A stretch of DNA of 64,000 bases from Piezodorus guildinii (taxonomy: Eukaryota; Arthropoda; Insecta; Hemiptera; Pentatomidae). The notes under the pieces are model-generated. The model was not told the origin of the DNA. It saw nothing but the letters and a program-made list of their open reading frames with translations, and did not search any database. How positions within the stretch are numbered: position 1 is the first letter of the stretch; each line of letters begins with the position of its first letter. The position numbers and the translations under genes were made by a program. Shown here in pieces: positions 45,696 to 55,871 of this stretch. The stretch covers positions 92,535,521-92,599,520 of the forward strand of contig CM041297.1 in assembly GCA_023052935.1 (NCBI GenBank), in the 5' to 3' direction.

Positions 45696-48350
45696 TCAAC
45701 CTTCTAGGAGGATGGTAAGGTGTGTGGAGCTGGATAAGGATTGAGCTAGGGGATTAGGGTGATGGATAAGGTTCCGATGGAATTTAGCGAATTTTAATGG
45801 TATAAGGTCTAAAATAAATGGAATATTTAGGTCGCGGTGTAAGGTATGGTTGGATACATAATAAGGAGCATCAACTATTGTTCGGAGGACTTTTGATTGG
45901 AAGGATTGAATGCGTTTGATGTTAGAAAATTTGGCTGTCCCCCACAGTTCAAGTCCGTAGGTCCAGATAGGTTTCAGTACTGTCTTGTATATTAGCAGTT
46001 TGTTCTCGATAGATAATTTAGAATTTCTGTTCAGTAGTCTGTATAATTGTCCAAATCGTCGATTAAGTTCTTGTCGTTTAAGTCTAGTATGCGGGTTCCA
46101 AGTTAGTCTTTTGTCCAGAAGGAAGCCAAGATACCGGACTGTGTCGGAGAAAGGAAGCGGAACGGAGTTAAAGAGAACTGGAGGGCAGGATTGTCTTCGA
46201 AGGGTAAAGGTGACATGTTTGCATTTAGATTGATTAACTTTGATTCTCCAGTTGTTACACCAGTCTTCAATTTGAGAAAGGTGCGTTTGGAGGCCTATAG
46301 ATGCAATTTCGGGATCTAAGTGAGAGGATAGGATAGCTGTGTCATCAGCGTACGTTGCTAGGAAGGTATTAGGGCAAACAGGAATATCAGCCGTGTATAT
46401 ATTGTAAAGGAAAGGACCAAGGACACTGCCCTGAGGAACACCGGATTCGACTGGATAATAATTGGAATATTCTGCACCACAGCGAACTCGGAAGGAGCGG
46501 TTTGATAGATAGGATCGGAGGACTAGGTATAGGGATTGGGGTAAATGGTTTTTGAGCTTAAAGAGTAATCCCTGGTGCCACACCCGGTCAAATGCTTGCG
46601 TTATGTCCAGAAATGCACCCGAGCAGTACTCCTTGTTCTCAAGGGCAGAGGAAATATGGTCAACGACTCGGAGCCCTTGCTGAACGGTTGAATGTTGGGA
46701 ACGGAATCCAAACTGATGTGAAGGAATAGTGTGGGATTCTAATAAAGGTAATATTCGTTTGAGGAGGATTTTTTCAAAGATTTTTGAAAGGATTGGGAGT
46801 AGGCTGATAGGTCTATATGATGTCGTTGTGTTAGGAGGTTTACCTGGTTTTAGGAAGAGAATTATAGTGGAATGTTTCCATAAGAGAGGAAAATGAGTAG
46901 TGCGTAGAATGGAGTTGTAAATATAAGTAAGAAATATAACGGCTTTAGATGGAAGCTGTCTGAGAATCTGAGGAGTGAGGAGATCGTATCCAGGAGATTT
47001 ACGGAGTGCAAGTTTTCGGAGAAGATATTTGACCTCGGAGGGATTAACTGGTTTAGGAGGTAATGAAAGCGGGATTGGAGACTGAAGGAACTCTTCCACC
47101 ACTGCAGTGTGGTTTGGATGGGATTCTGGATGAGGTGTGAAGACTTCGGAAACGTATTTGGCAAGTTCCTCGGCTTTGTCTTCATCAGACGCAGCCCAGG
47201 AGCCATTACTACGACGGAGGGGATGGGAAATATGGTGGGATTTTAGAATTTTCTTAGTGACATTCCATAGGGAATTGTCACAAGCTGAAAGAGAAGACAG
47301 GAAGGAACTAAAGGATTGGGAACGGAAGGTCGCCAGCTCCCTCTTTAATTGTCTACAATAAAAGTTATAGGAGCGGCGATCTGTGGGGTGACGGGTGCGT
47401 TGCCATAAGGATCTGGATCGTCGTTTGGTGCGGATGAGGTCTATGAGGTGTTGTGGTAAATGATTTTGGTTATGACTTATCTGGGAGTGCTTGGGAGAGG
47501 AGGCAGTCCAAACAGCTTGTTGAATAGCGATGGTGAAGGAGTTTACGGCATCGTCAAGGTCATCTGGAGTTTTGAGTTTCACTCCGAGGTCAATATCACT
47601 GGTCAGGATTTGGCGAAAAAGGTCCCAGTTTACTGGTCCTCTGATAAATGACGGTGGGGTGGGTTTAGGAATAGGAATTAGGGATACTTTAAGGAGCAAT
47701 GGACTATGGTCAGAGGACAGTTCATCAAGGCGAGTCACCGACATGTTTAGGGAGCCTAATCCGCTGTGGATGAAGAAGTCAAGGATGTCAGGATTACGGT
47801 TAGGATCAGTTGGCCAGTAGGTAGGGGAATCAGGAGGCAGGAGGTTGAAACGTCTAGAGTTGAGTGCAGACTGTAAATTTCGCCCACGACAATTCGTGGA
47901 CCTGGAACCCCATTGTTGGTTCTTTGCATTCATGTCTGCACCCAGAATGAAGTGGTTTCCTAAGGAATTGAGGAAGGATTCGAATAGAATGTTGGAAATG
48001 GAATGTTTAGGAGGGCAGTACGCTGATGCGAGGGTGATCGGAAAAGAAAAAGTCTTGATTACTATGGCGGTGCATTGTAGGAAATCATAGGAGGGGAGTG
48101 GGAGTATGTGGTGGGAGAGTGACTGGTGCACAATGACAGCAGTACCGGCATGGGCTTTTCCGTCTGGGTGGTCCGTACGGTATGTTACGTATTGAGGTAT
48201 TTTAAAGAACTGTTTAGTGGTTAGTCTAGTTTCAGTAATAAGTGCTACATCAACGTTTTTGTCTTGCAATAAAGCTGTAAGTTCGTCAGTGTGATTTCTA
48301 ACACCATTCGCATTCCAAAGGAGAATGGATAAGGAGTTAGGTGTAGTCAT
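45696..48350 (-). CDS. Jockey ORF2: AP-like endonuclease and reverse transcriptase, 884 aa
   Basis: The protein nicks target DNA and primes reverse transcription of the element RNA. Endonuclease motifs: WNANG (12-16), Glu40 in LITE, YCPP (111-114), GADMN with Asp139 and Asn141, and SDH (213-215). RT: SYRPISLLPILSK (511-523), FLDITQAFD with Asp582, GVPQGS (637-642) and YADD (667-670). All catalytic positions are present. The ATG follows the ORF1 stop with no gap (TAAATG), so translation probably depends on termination-reinitiation. The last residues THLTILLEG differ from the family end (NPPRRLKRQWPRDIL): a 1-nt loss near 45,716-45,722 shifts the frame, and the expected stop would be at 45,667-45,669. 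The enzyme core is otherwise intact. Confidence 0.95.
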   Translation of the reverse strand: MTTPNSLSILLWNANGVRNHTDELTALLQDKNVDVALITETRLTTKQFFKIPQYVTYRTDHPDGKAHAGTAVIVHQSLSHHILPLPSYDFLQCTAIVIKTFSFPITLASAYCPPKHSISNILFESFLNSLGNHFILGADMNAKNQQWGSRSTNCRGRNLQSALNSRRFNLLPPDSPTYWPTDPNRNPDILDFFIHSGLGSLNMSVTRLDELSSDHSPLLLKVSLIPIPKPTPPSFIRGPVNWDLFRQILTSDIDLGVKLKTPDDLDDAVNSFTIAIQQAVWTASSPKHSQISHNQNHLPQHLIDLIRTKRRSRSLWQRTRHPTDRRSYNFYCRQLKRELATFRSQSFSSFLSSLSACDNSLWNVTKKILKSHHISHPLRRSNGSWAASDEDKAEELAKYVSEVFTPHPESHPNHTAVVEEFLQSPIPLSLPPKPVNPSEVKYLLRKLALRKSPGYDLLTPQILRQLPSKAVIFLTYIYNSILRTTHFPLLWKHSTIILFLKPGKPPNTTTSYRPISLLPILSKIFEKILLKRILPLLESHTIPSHQFGFRSQHSTVQQGLRVVDHISSALENKEYCSGAFLDITQAFDRVWHQGLLFKLKNHLPQSLYLVLRSYLSNRSFRVRCGAEYSNYYPVESGVPQGSVLGPFLYNIYTADIPVCPNTFLATYADDTAILSSHLDPEIASIGLQTHLSQIEDWCNNWRIKVNQSKCKHVTFTLRRQSCPPVLFNSVPLPFSDTVRYLGFLLDKRLTWNPHTRLKRQELNRRFGQLYRLLNRNSKLSIENKLLIYKTVLKPIWTYGLELWGTAKFSNIKRIQSFQSKVLRTIVDAPYYVSNHTLHRDLNIPFILDLIPLKFAKFHRNLIHHPNPLAQSLSSSTHLTILLEG

Positions 48351-49667
48351 TTAAGGTTTTTTTAAGGATGGGATTAAATTTGATACGAGATTAGTAAGTA
48401 GTGATATTAGCGGCATAACAAGGGATTTGATTTCAGTGATGAAGGATGTCATCAAACTTGTAAGGTCTGTGACATTTGATGGAGGAGGAATATGAGAAAT
48501 TTGATTCAGATGAGGTTTTTGATGATTGGTTAAATTTTGAGGAATATGTGGTTGTGGAATGGGTTCAGGATTTTGAAGTATGCGTTGTTCCGGCAGGGTC
48601 TCTTTGTTATGGTTCCCACCTCCAAGTAGGTGGGCAAATGTTACATTGGAATCAATTGTTTTTGAAGGTTGTCTTCTGCTTCTGATCGGCTCAGCTGTTT
48701 CATCCTGATTCTGAGGTTTTTGGTATCTGCTTTTGAGGTTCTTGTAGATTTGACATCCCTTGTAGTTAGCCGGGTGGTCCTCGAGGCACAGAGCACATAC
48801 AGCGGGTGTTGATCTTGATCTTGTGCATTCTTCTGATTTATGTTGCTCACCGCATTTCACACAGCGTGGTGTGTGGTGGCAGTAAGTTCTCGTATGACCA
48901 TATGCCTGACAATTATGGCACTGCACTATTTCTTTCTTAGTGTAAGGTTTCTCAACTCTTACACTAGTATAGTACAATCTATTGAGGTCGTAAACTTTTT
49001 CAACTCCTGCTGATGGTTCCAAGTCCACGAAGAATAGAGGCATTGGAATTTTATCTTTTAGGACATTGGTGACTTGCCGCACTTTATAGCCTATCTCCGT
49101 CAGTTCTTCTTTGATAGCTGTCACTGGTGTCGAAGGGTGTAGGTTTCTAATTACAACCCTTAAAGCTCTCTCCTGGCGCAACTGATAGGTATGAAAATCA
49201 GCTTTGGTCTCACTCAGATATTTTACTATTTTTCTGTAGCTTTCGGCGGTAGTCGGGGATATTTTAGTATCACTGGTTCTACTTATACATGAATAACTAT
49301 TAGGATCGGTTAATTTGTTTAAATGCGCACAAAGTAGTTGAAATTTTTTAATATTTTTAACAAAAATTGGTGGAGGTTGTGGTTCCCTGGATATAGGAGA
49401 AGATTCCATGGATTCTTTTTCATTTTGATTTTGGAGGATCTGAAATGGGTTCGGTGTAAAGAACGGCGATTCATCAGTCATTCCTTGTGATGATGTGCTG
49501 GGCTGTGGTTCAGATCCTAAAGAGGTAGCTGAAGCGGTCGCTGGTGGAATCATTTTTTTATTATTTTCACGGCGAGGTCTCTGTTTCGTAGGAGACGAGT
49601 TTGACCCTGCAGATCTAGATCTTTTACTTGTAGCTTTTGAGGACATAACTTGATGAAAATATCTCAT
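48351..49667 (-). CDS. Jockey ORF1: Gag-like RNA-binding protein, 438 aa
   Basis: ORF1 proteins coat the element RNA and accompany it to the nucleus. The N-terminal 100 residues are low-complexity, rich in Ser, Pro and Arg/Lys. Residues about 165-245 form an RRM-like block (RALRVVIRNLHPSTP ... PLFFVDLEP), followed by three zinc knuckles: C250-C253-H258-C263, C269-C272-H276-C281 and C291-C294-H298-C305. The tail is Gln/Pro-rich and ends hydrophobically. The start at 49,667 gives MRYFHQVMSSK; the Met at residue 8 is an alternative start. No lesions are seen. A 46-nt T tract lies four bases upstream of the first ATG. Confidence 0.94.
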   Translation of the reverse strand: MRYFHQVMSSKATSKRSRSAGSNSSPTKQRPRRENNKKMIPPATASATSLGSEPQPSTSSQGMTDESPFFTPNPFQILQNQNEKESMESSPISREPQPPPIFVKNIKKFQLLCAHLNKLTDPNSYSCISRTSDTKISPTTAESYRKIVKYLSETKADFHTYQLRQERALRVVIRNLHPSTPVTAIKEELTEIGYKVRQVTNVLKDKIPMPLFFVDLEPSAGVEKVYDLNRLYYTSVRVEKPYTKKEIVQCHNCQAYGHTRTYCHHTPRCVKCGEQHKSEECTRSRSTPAVCALCLEDHPANYKGCQIYKNLKSRYQKPQNQDETAEPIRSRRQPSKTIDSNVTFAHLLGGGNHNKETLPEQRILQNPEPIPQPHIPQNLTNHQKPHLNQISHIPPPSNVTDLTSLMTSFITEIKSLVMPLISLLTNLVSNLIPSLKKP

Positions 49668-49719
<52 letters not shown>

Positions 49720-50033
49720 ATAGATAAATAATGAAATGAGAATGAGAAGGAAGAATAATAAAAGAAAGATAAGTTAAAGAAAAGCAAGCCCGAGCTTGCC
49801 GAGCTAGCGGCGATCAGCTGATCAGTGACCCTCTTTTCACTTTTCGTGATTGTACAAAGTAAATTATAACTTTGCTTACCGATATTTCTCCAATATTCAC
49901 TGCTGTGGTTTTCTTGAAGTCTAGTGATGTTTTCCAGACTGAACTCAAGCGAACTCCTACTGAAAAGAGCAAAAATCTGAGAGACGAAGTAACGTATGAC
50001 TGTTATCATCGAGCGCATCAGCTGTTTTACGAG
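49668..50033 (-). promoter_or_regulatory. Jockey 5' UTR, probable internal promoter region
   Basis: About 366 bp between the 5' TSD and the ORF1 start. Jockey LINEs are known to carry an internal promoter at their 5' end; no single box can be proved here. The region contains the palindromic block TGATCAGCTGATC (49,814-49,826 as read on plus) and a T46 run on the coding strand (A at 49,672-49,717). The 151-residue frame read through it is dominated by the poly-T and is not a gene. Confidence 0.6.
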
Positions 50034-50580
50034 AATAGAATAGAAAATATTTTTTATTCTGGGACTGGGTCCCTTAAGAACAATATGATATGTACAATTA
50101 ATATATACAATATGTCTGGCCACAAGACTAAAGATTAAAATTAATTATTATTTACAAAACTTTAAGAAGAAAAGTAGGATACAATAAAACAAAGAGTAAA
50201 ATAACTAAAACAATAAAATAAATAACTTAACATTGAAACTGATTCATAATAATTGATCCATGTAGAAACATGAGCAATGAATAATAAATTTTCTTTTTGA
50301 ATAGATATTTGATGTGAAATATCAGATTACTTCTGATATAAATTACTGATTGAAATAAATTATATTAATTTCAAAAAAACTATAATACCATTAAATATTA
50401 TATTAAAAAAATTATAATGTTATATTAAAAAAAGTGTATTTCACACATCATGAAAACATGTTTTTCTAATGTTGGAACTCCATTTTTAAGAAATTAAAAA
50501 TCATTCATAATAAAAGTTTAAAAATCAAAGGATGAAGTTTTATAAAAGTATGGTGGTTGAATATTTATTCTAATACGTTG

Positions 50581-52196
50581 AAAGTATGTGAGAATGTATG
50601 ATAATTCACTATATATATAAACAAAATGGATGAAATAGTGAATGATTTTTTCTAAAAAATTATAAAAGAAAATAAAGTAATATTTGATGTTATTTTCGGA
50701 ATTTATTATATATACCTCTCATATCTCTCGATACTTTTGTGAACTCTCGTAATTCCTCTCTCTCACAAATTTTGACTTAACACTTCTCTCAACTGTATAG
50801 CGCGGCTATAATAAAAAAAGAGGGCAAGCTTAGAGCACGTGGTTACCAAATAAAGGCGCTATAGATGCCGCTTATGAGAGCGACAATCCCTACATTTCAT
50901 AGAAGCTAGTCTTATTTCTCCACCTCCTTAAATATCGATCTTCGGCACACATGTCAACAGACATGTCTCATTTATGCGCTACTAAATTCATTAATTATTC
51001 ATATTTTTTATTTATATCTTCTTCTTATTTTAATTTTATGTATTTCATAGTTATTCGCTGGTAGGTAATTATCTATCTAAATGAAGCCAGAAAAACCCGA
51101 CTATTCCTGTTCATGGTTATTTATTCTTAGGGGACAAAATGTCACAGAATACAAATTATTTTTATTCATTTATTGTTTCAAAAATGTCAACCAGATGATA
51201 TGAAATAATCTATGGCGATGATAGATAATCTAAACGACTAATCATCAACTAAAACTGATTGGAGATATATACACAGACAGTTTTGAAATCTCGAACGATA
51301 TGATCATAAACAAAACTGTTAGCCGATAGATTGGGATCCACCTCAAACCAATTTCCCGGAAGGGAGACTATAGAGCCGCCTAAGGCTTGCGGTTTCATCA
51401 AAGTGACCTCAGCCATCGGCAGCTGTGACTGGAGAAAGTTACCGGAGGGTTTATTGCTTTGTCCCTCCAGTGATTCATCATGGAGTCCCGCTGGATTCCA
51501 GAGAGATCGCGTTTTATTAAACTTTAGAGAAAGGTGAATTTTTCAATTTCGTTTCTCGTTCCACCATATCTGGAATGCAAATATATTTTTATTATGAAGA
51601 AGTGTTTCTTTTGTTTTTTTGCTTCATTAATGAAGAACCTGTACAACTGATTCAGAGAAATATTTAATGCATATTATACTCAAGCTGGCGTTGTATATTA
51701 ATATACACAATTAATTCACTAATATATAATTGATCTTATCTAACGGATACCTCAAGAAGTTTTTTGTTCCCTCTTCATTTTTTAATACACACTTGAGAAA
51801 TCCACGTGAAGAATATTTTTATGAATGCAATAATTAAGGCAACGATGTAAGAATCTAACCAACATTTTTATAAGAAAGGAACAAGACAAACGGAGGGCTA
51901 TAATAATTTAACAACCGTAAGCCACTTTTCATTACATTTAATCTGTTTGAGCCCATTTGATTAATATCGTTTTAGAGCAAGCACAATTACGACTATTTGT
52001 GGATTTATATTTAGTGGACAATATTTAAATTAATTAATTTTATAATAGAGTATAATTGTTTATTTATTCTCTACAGGCTCTTCTCCAAACGTCCATTCTC
52101 AGAGCTCATAATTTCTTTTCAGAAGATTTTGTCACTGCCAATGACTCTTCTCTATATAACGTACTCTGTATAACGTGGTCCCTGCGAGGAAGGAGT

Positions 52197-52198
<2 letters not shown>
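50581..52198. other. No gene recognised; GC-richer patch at 51,325-51,540
   Basis: Mostly AT-rich. The patch has a 68-codon plus frame (51,331-51,537) with GRETIEPPKACGFI and no recognisable domain. It could be a decayed exon or repeat. The stretch 50,790-50,890 is also slightly GC-richer without identity. Confidence 0.35.

Positions 52199-52262
<64 letters not shown>
52199..52262. repeat. (TA)n microsatellite followed by poly-T
   Basis: TA array of about 64 bp, then T-rich to 52,295. The 118-codon frame across it is an artefact. Confidence 0.95.
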
Positions 52263-52280
<18 letters not shown>

Positions 52281-52299
52281 TATTTTTTTTTTTTTCGTC

Positions 52300-52840
52300 G
52301 AGAGCGATACCTTCTTGCTACACCATTTGACATACGTATGATTCTTCTACTATTTCTAATTTTATTTTCAATGTTTGTTCTCAAACTTCGGAAGTTATCT
52401 ATTGTTACGTAGTTCTTAAGCATCTACATACACTTTCTTCTAGTTTTTCTCTTCTATTTTGCTTTTACATTCTTAAACAAAAATTTCTAATAAATAACAC
52501 ATCACGAAATTGAGAGCGAGTCATCGAAAATTATAGGAGTCACCAGGGATGAGAAGCTGGTATCTTCCCTAGACTACCGTCAATTCATTTGTATATGGAT
52601 TTCCTGAGAAAAGTTAATAATATTATTCGTCTATCAATTAACATACCCGTGTACAATTTTAAAAATCAGGCTTGCCACTTCATTTGTCATTCATCTGAGA
52701 TTAGCAGGACCCTGCGCTTCTCTCAGCTGTTTCACTTATTTTTTATTTTATTTTATTTTTTTTTTTTTTGGACAAGAAACTTTATACCGCGACAATTCCC
52801 TTAAAAATAACAATTTTGAACAACATGAAAAATATAACTG
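52300..52840. other. No gene recognised
   Basis: AT-rich sequence without supportable features. Confidence 0.4.
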
Positions 52841-52844
52841 GCCA

Positions 52845-53455
52845 AAAAAAAATTATGATAATGGTAAATACATACAATTACATTTCATTAGCAAAAAAAA
52901 GAAGAAGAAAAAAATGTCATAGTGATATCTTTATGAACATATTCTGAAAATGAAAAATAAAAATAAACATAAAATTTAAATGTTACATCTCATAAAAGTT
53001 AATACGCTATAAAAAAAATAAATCGCTTAAAAAAATTATGATAATGGTAAATACATACAATCACGTTTAAACAGCAAAATAAATAAGAATAAAAGAAAAA
53101 AAGTCATAGTGATATCTTTATGTACATAATCTAAAAATGAAAAATAAGATAAAATTATAAGCCCCTACATGTTCGAAATGTGGTGTCATAAGGATAGTGA
53201 AACACATTCTGGTAGAATGTAAAGAATATACGGCATTGAGAAACCAGTTAAATATGGGCGAAGCTCTTTGTAACATCCTTCAGAACTCCGAAGAAGACAT
53301 GGATTCCCTAATGGAGTTTCTGAAAATAACTAAATTTTATAATATAGTTTAGAACGAAAAAGATATGCCAATGACCCTTGCGGGTAGAGGCATTCCATAC
53401 AACATAAATTAATAAATTTAAATTTTACATCTCATTCAAATTAAACACGCTATTT
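52845..53455 (+). repeat. 183-bp tandem duplication interrupted by an I-clade fragment
   Basis: Unit 1 (about 52,848-53,030) and unit 2 (from 53,031) share AATTATGATAATGGTAAATACATACAAT, GTCATAGTGATATCTTTATG, TGAAAAATAA and TTACATCTCAT, with an offset of 183 bp. Unit 2 is split by about 258 bp (53,161-53,418) that unit 1 lacks, which delimits the LINE insertion independently. Confidence 0.85.
53161..53418 (+). mobile_element. I-clade LINE 3' fragment (ORF2 end and 3' UTR)
   Basis: The frame from about 53,169 to 53,352 encodes the ORF2 C-terminus: a CSKCG...VKHILVEC zinc-binding pattern, then YTALRNQLN, DSLMEFLKITKFYNIV and a stop. That pattern follows the RNase H domain in I-type LINEs. The 3' UTR ATGCCAATGACCC...GGGTAGAGGCATT, followed by an AATTAATAAATTTAAA-type end, matches the end of the element at 61.96-62.0 kb. 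The fragment is uninterrupted but lacks RT and endonuclease. Confidence 0.85.
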
Positions 53456-53559
53456 ACCTCACATTAGTTGACATTATAAAATTAGCTTACCTCTAAATGG
53501 AAGGAAAGAAAGTATTGAAAGAGTAGGTTTTTAAATAAGGAGCATGACGGATATTTGAA

Positions 53560-53708
53560 GTAAGATTATTCCAAAGGAAGTAGATCGGGTTAAAAGGATT
53601 ATTAATATTTTTTATTTGACGTTATATAATTTTCTGTATATATTGTATGAATGTGTACTACATCACTATAATACTGTTCATTATGTAAAATGTAATATTT
53701 CTCAATAA

Positions 53709-53716
<8 letters not shown>
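53560..53716 (+). mobile_element. Jockey 3' UTR fragment
   Basis: TTCTGTATATATTGTATGAATG, ACATCACTATAATACTG and TGTAATATTTCTCAATAAA match the 3' end of the element at 45.4 kb. The A-run passes into a (TA)n array at 53,717-53,745 and poly-T. Confidence 0.8.
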
Positions 53717-53747
<31 letters not shown>

Positions 53748-53779
53748 TATATTTTTTTTTTTTTTTTTTTTTTTTTGTT

Positions 53780-54965
53780 TTATGGATAGGAGTATATAAG
53801 TCATACAGACGAGATTTGTTTTCCTGGGAATGGTTAGAGGATTTGAATACCAGGATGCTGTAGGCTTAAAGGAAGTAGTGGGAGTTATTAATTTGATAGA
53901 GAAATGATCCGAGGAAATATTGTCTTCGAAAGGTGAGAGATAGCTAATTTCTATGCCGAATGAGTAAAAAAATATTTGACTTCCACAAATCGTAGATAAT
54001 TTTTAACTTTCTTGCTTTCTAAGATTTTTCTTTAGAATAATTCTTCAAATCTGTTTTATAATGTAGGTTTGTAGACAAGAAGTATAATTCAAGACTAAAG
54101 TATATAACAATTGGGTCATGAACAGTATTACTACTGTTCAAACCAACTTGTTGGTAGCTATGAAGTAAATATCAGCCCAGCTGAAATCTTGAATGATAGC
54201 GCATTTGTAAATGTATGGATAGAAAGTGGCATAAAGGGATATTGCCGGTTAGCACGCGAGCAGTGTGAGATAGAGCTGTTATCGGAGGTCCTCGACGGGT
54301 GTTAAGATAGTAACGTTCCCCATGAAAAAGCAAACGTTTCGATATTAGTCTCCTCTTTGCATGAACATGCAACAGCCCTTATCAATGCTAACAAGAATCA
54401 TTATTCCAATATGGTGTAAGGAACATGATTTCATTATTCCTGTCATAATTGAATATGTATGCATTCAGAGTATTATTTATGGGTGTGTGATTTTTTTTAT
54501 AAGAGAAACAGAAATTTATTTCAAATGAAACACCTTCAAAAAATAATTTATAATCACATATATTCATTTCGAAAGATTTTATGAAAATGCTATACTTATA
54601 GAAATAGTCAGAATTCGTGCCGTTTGAGGTTCTTGTTATTCATGCATTGAAAGATATAACCGCTTCTGGATAAAACATAAACGTTAAACTTCAGTTAGCT
54701 CGAAAAAAATTTAGCAAAATAGGAATAAAGATCTAAATCTCCACTAGATCAATACAAAAATTAAATATATTCACTCAAGAAGCACATTTATAAATGTATA
54801 ATGGCTCATGTACGTTGGGCTGTCCATATTAATAATTAATTACTATCATGAAATAAAACGTAATAAAAAATAACAAGGACGAGGTTAAAATAAAATAATA
54901 AGTATATAATGTATTTTATTGGTTATAACATCAAACGATTTTCTGCGTTGAAATCAATCGATTAG
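53780..54965. other. No gene recognised
   Basis: The 64-codon plus frame at 54,111-54,305 lies in a slightly GC-richer patch and shows no known motif. The overlapping minus frame argues against coding. Confidence 0.35.
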
Positions 54966-54979
54966 TCTCCAATCGATGA

Positions 54980-55280
54980 TTTTTTTTTTTCCTGTGACGC
55001 TACAGGACATGTATGCTCTTGGACACGCAATGTAATCTGATGGAGGAATTGAATTTACACTTGCGTTTCTCGATTGAATTCTATATGGTCGGATTATCAC
55101 TCCCTACTTCTAAATTTGGGATTGGCCACCAATTGGCTGACGGATCTCACGTACCCGGAGAAAAAGATATGAGTGAATCCACATTTAATCACGCTTGAAA
55201 AAAAAAAAAAAAAAAAAATGGGATTCGAATTACAACCTTTGACGTGAGAGAAGAGCGCTACGAGCTTCCCGCTGATATTT
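54980..55280 (-). mobile_element. Probable tRNA-headed SINE, second family
   Basis: On the minus strand, AGCGGGAAGCTCGTAGCGCTC resembles a tRNA start and A-box. It is followed about 30 bases later by GGTTGTAATTCGAATCCC, a B-box-like segment. An A/T run (55,198-55,219 on plus) separates this head from a body of about 200 bp that ends near a (T)11 tract at 54,980. The 61-codon plus frame over the body is incidental. No second copy exists in the window to confirm boundaries. Confidence 0.5.
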
Positions 55281-55821
55281 TTTTTGATTTGTTTAACAAT
55301 TTTATATTATATTTATGAACACCAAATATGTCCTAACAATTGTGTGTATTAACAAAACAAAGACATGTGCTTTTAAAACTGAATCGTTTTTTAATGTACT
55401 AGTTAGAATCCATATATAAATACATGTATTTATACATAAGTATTCTACTCTATTTATAGACAGATAATAGTAAAAAAAGAAATAAAGTAAATAAATACCA
55501 AGGAGTAATAAAAATAAATCAGATTATTCTAAAATAAGTAAATCTTTAAAAATAAACAAAGAATTGTATTTAAAATGATATATACATATAGTTATCTACG
55601 GCTCTTGGGTTCAATCAATAAATAATCAGCATATGATCAAGATCCGTGGATAACTTAAATTATTAACTGTCAGGAACTTATCAACAATTTATTTACTGGA
55701 ACATGATAATTTGTATATTTTATTTTTTATTATCATTTATTATTTTTTTAAAAATAATTACTATTAAAAGTTAACTATTAGTTCATTACATTCATCATTT
55801 TGTTATCTTTCTTTTTTTCAT

Positions 55822-55871
<50 letters not shown>

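Larger units (their letters stand above)
45379..50045 (-). mobile_element. Near-full-length Jockey LINE with 12-bp TSD
   Basis: The element proper is 45,391-50,033 (4,643 bp, minus strand). It has a 5' UTR of about 360 bp, ORF1, ORF2, a 3' UTR of about 270 bp with AATAAAG, and a 20-nt A tail (T at 45,391-45,410). AATAGAATAGAA flanks it at 45,379-45,390 and 50,034-50,045. The target is the TTCTA-type pentamer tail in the right arm of the inverted repeat. Its 3' UTR is closest to the fragment at 53.56-53.72 kb. This is the most complete mobile element in the window. Confidence 0.95.
43570..50580. repeat. Large inverted repeat, arms about 0.9 kb, invaded by two elements
   Basis: Outer arms 43,570-44,155 and 50,046-50,580 are reverse complements (GAGTTCCAACATTAGAAAAACATG and many other blocks pair). 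Inner arms 44,156-44,206 plus 44,791-45,055 pair with 45,379 down to 45,058. Removing the Jockey (45,391-50,033, plus one TSD copy) and the insert at 44,207-44,790 leaves one palindrome centred near 45,056. Each arm includes a tract ending in stem-loop GGGAC-N3-GTCCC, AGAATAAAA and TTCTA units, followed by about 250 bp starting TTTAAATAAGCACTCATTA. Confidence 0.85.

Noticed and set aside
45985..48090. Plus-strand frames across the Jockey ORF2
   Set aside because: Antisense shadows of ORF2; the minus frame has all catalytic motifs.
49672..49717. A46 run as the poly-A tail of a separate plus-strand insertion
   Set aside because: The 12-bp TSD at 50,034-50,045 matches the one at 45,379-45,390, so the run is inside the minus-strand Jockey. 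Its own tail is at 45,391-45,410.
49668..50123. 151-residue minus frame upstream of ORF1
   Set aside because: It reads through the Jockey 5' UTR, the TSD and the T46 run (a phenylalanine string). No domain is visible, and the frame crosses the element boundary.
52056..52412. 118-residue plus frame
   Set aside because: Translation of the (TA)n array (Ile-Tyr repeats) and poly-T only.
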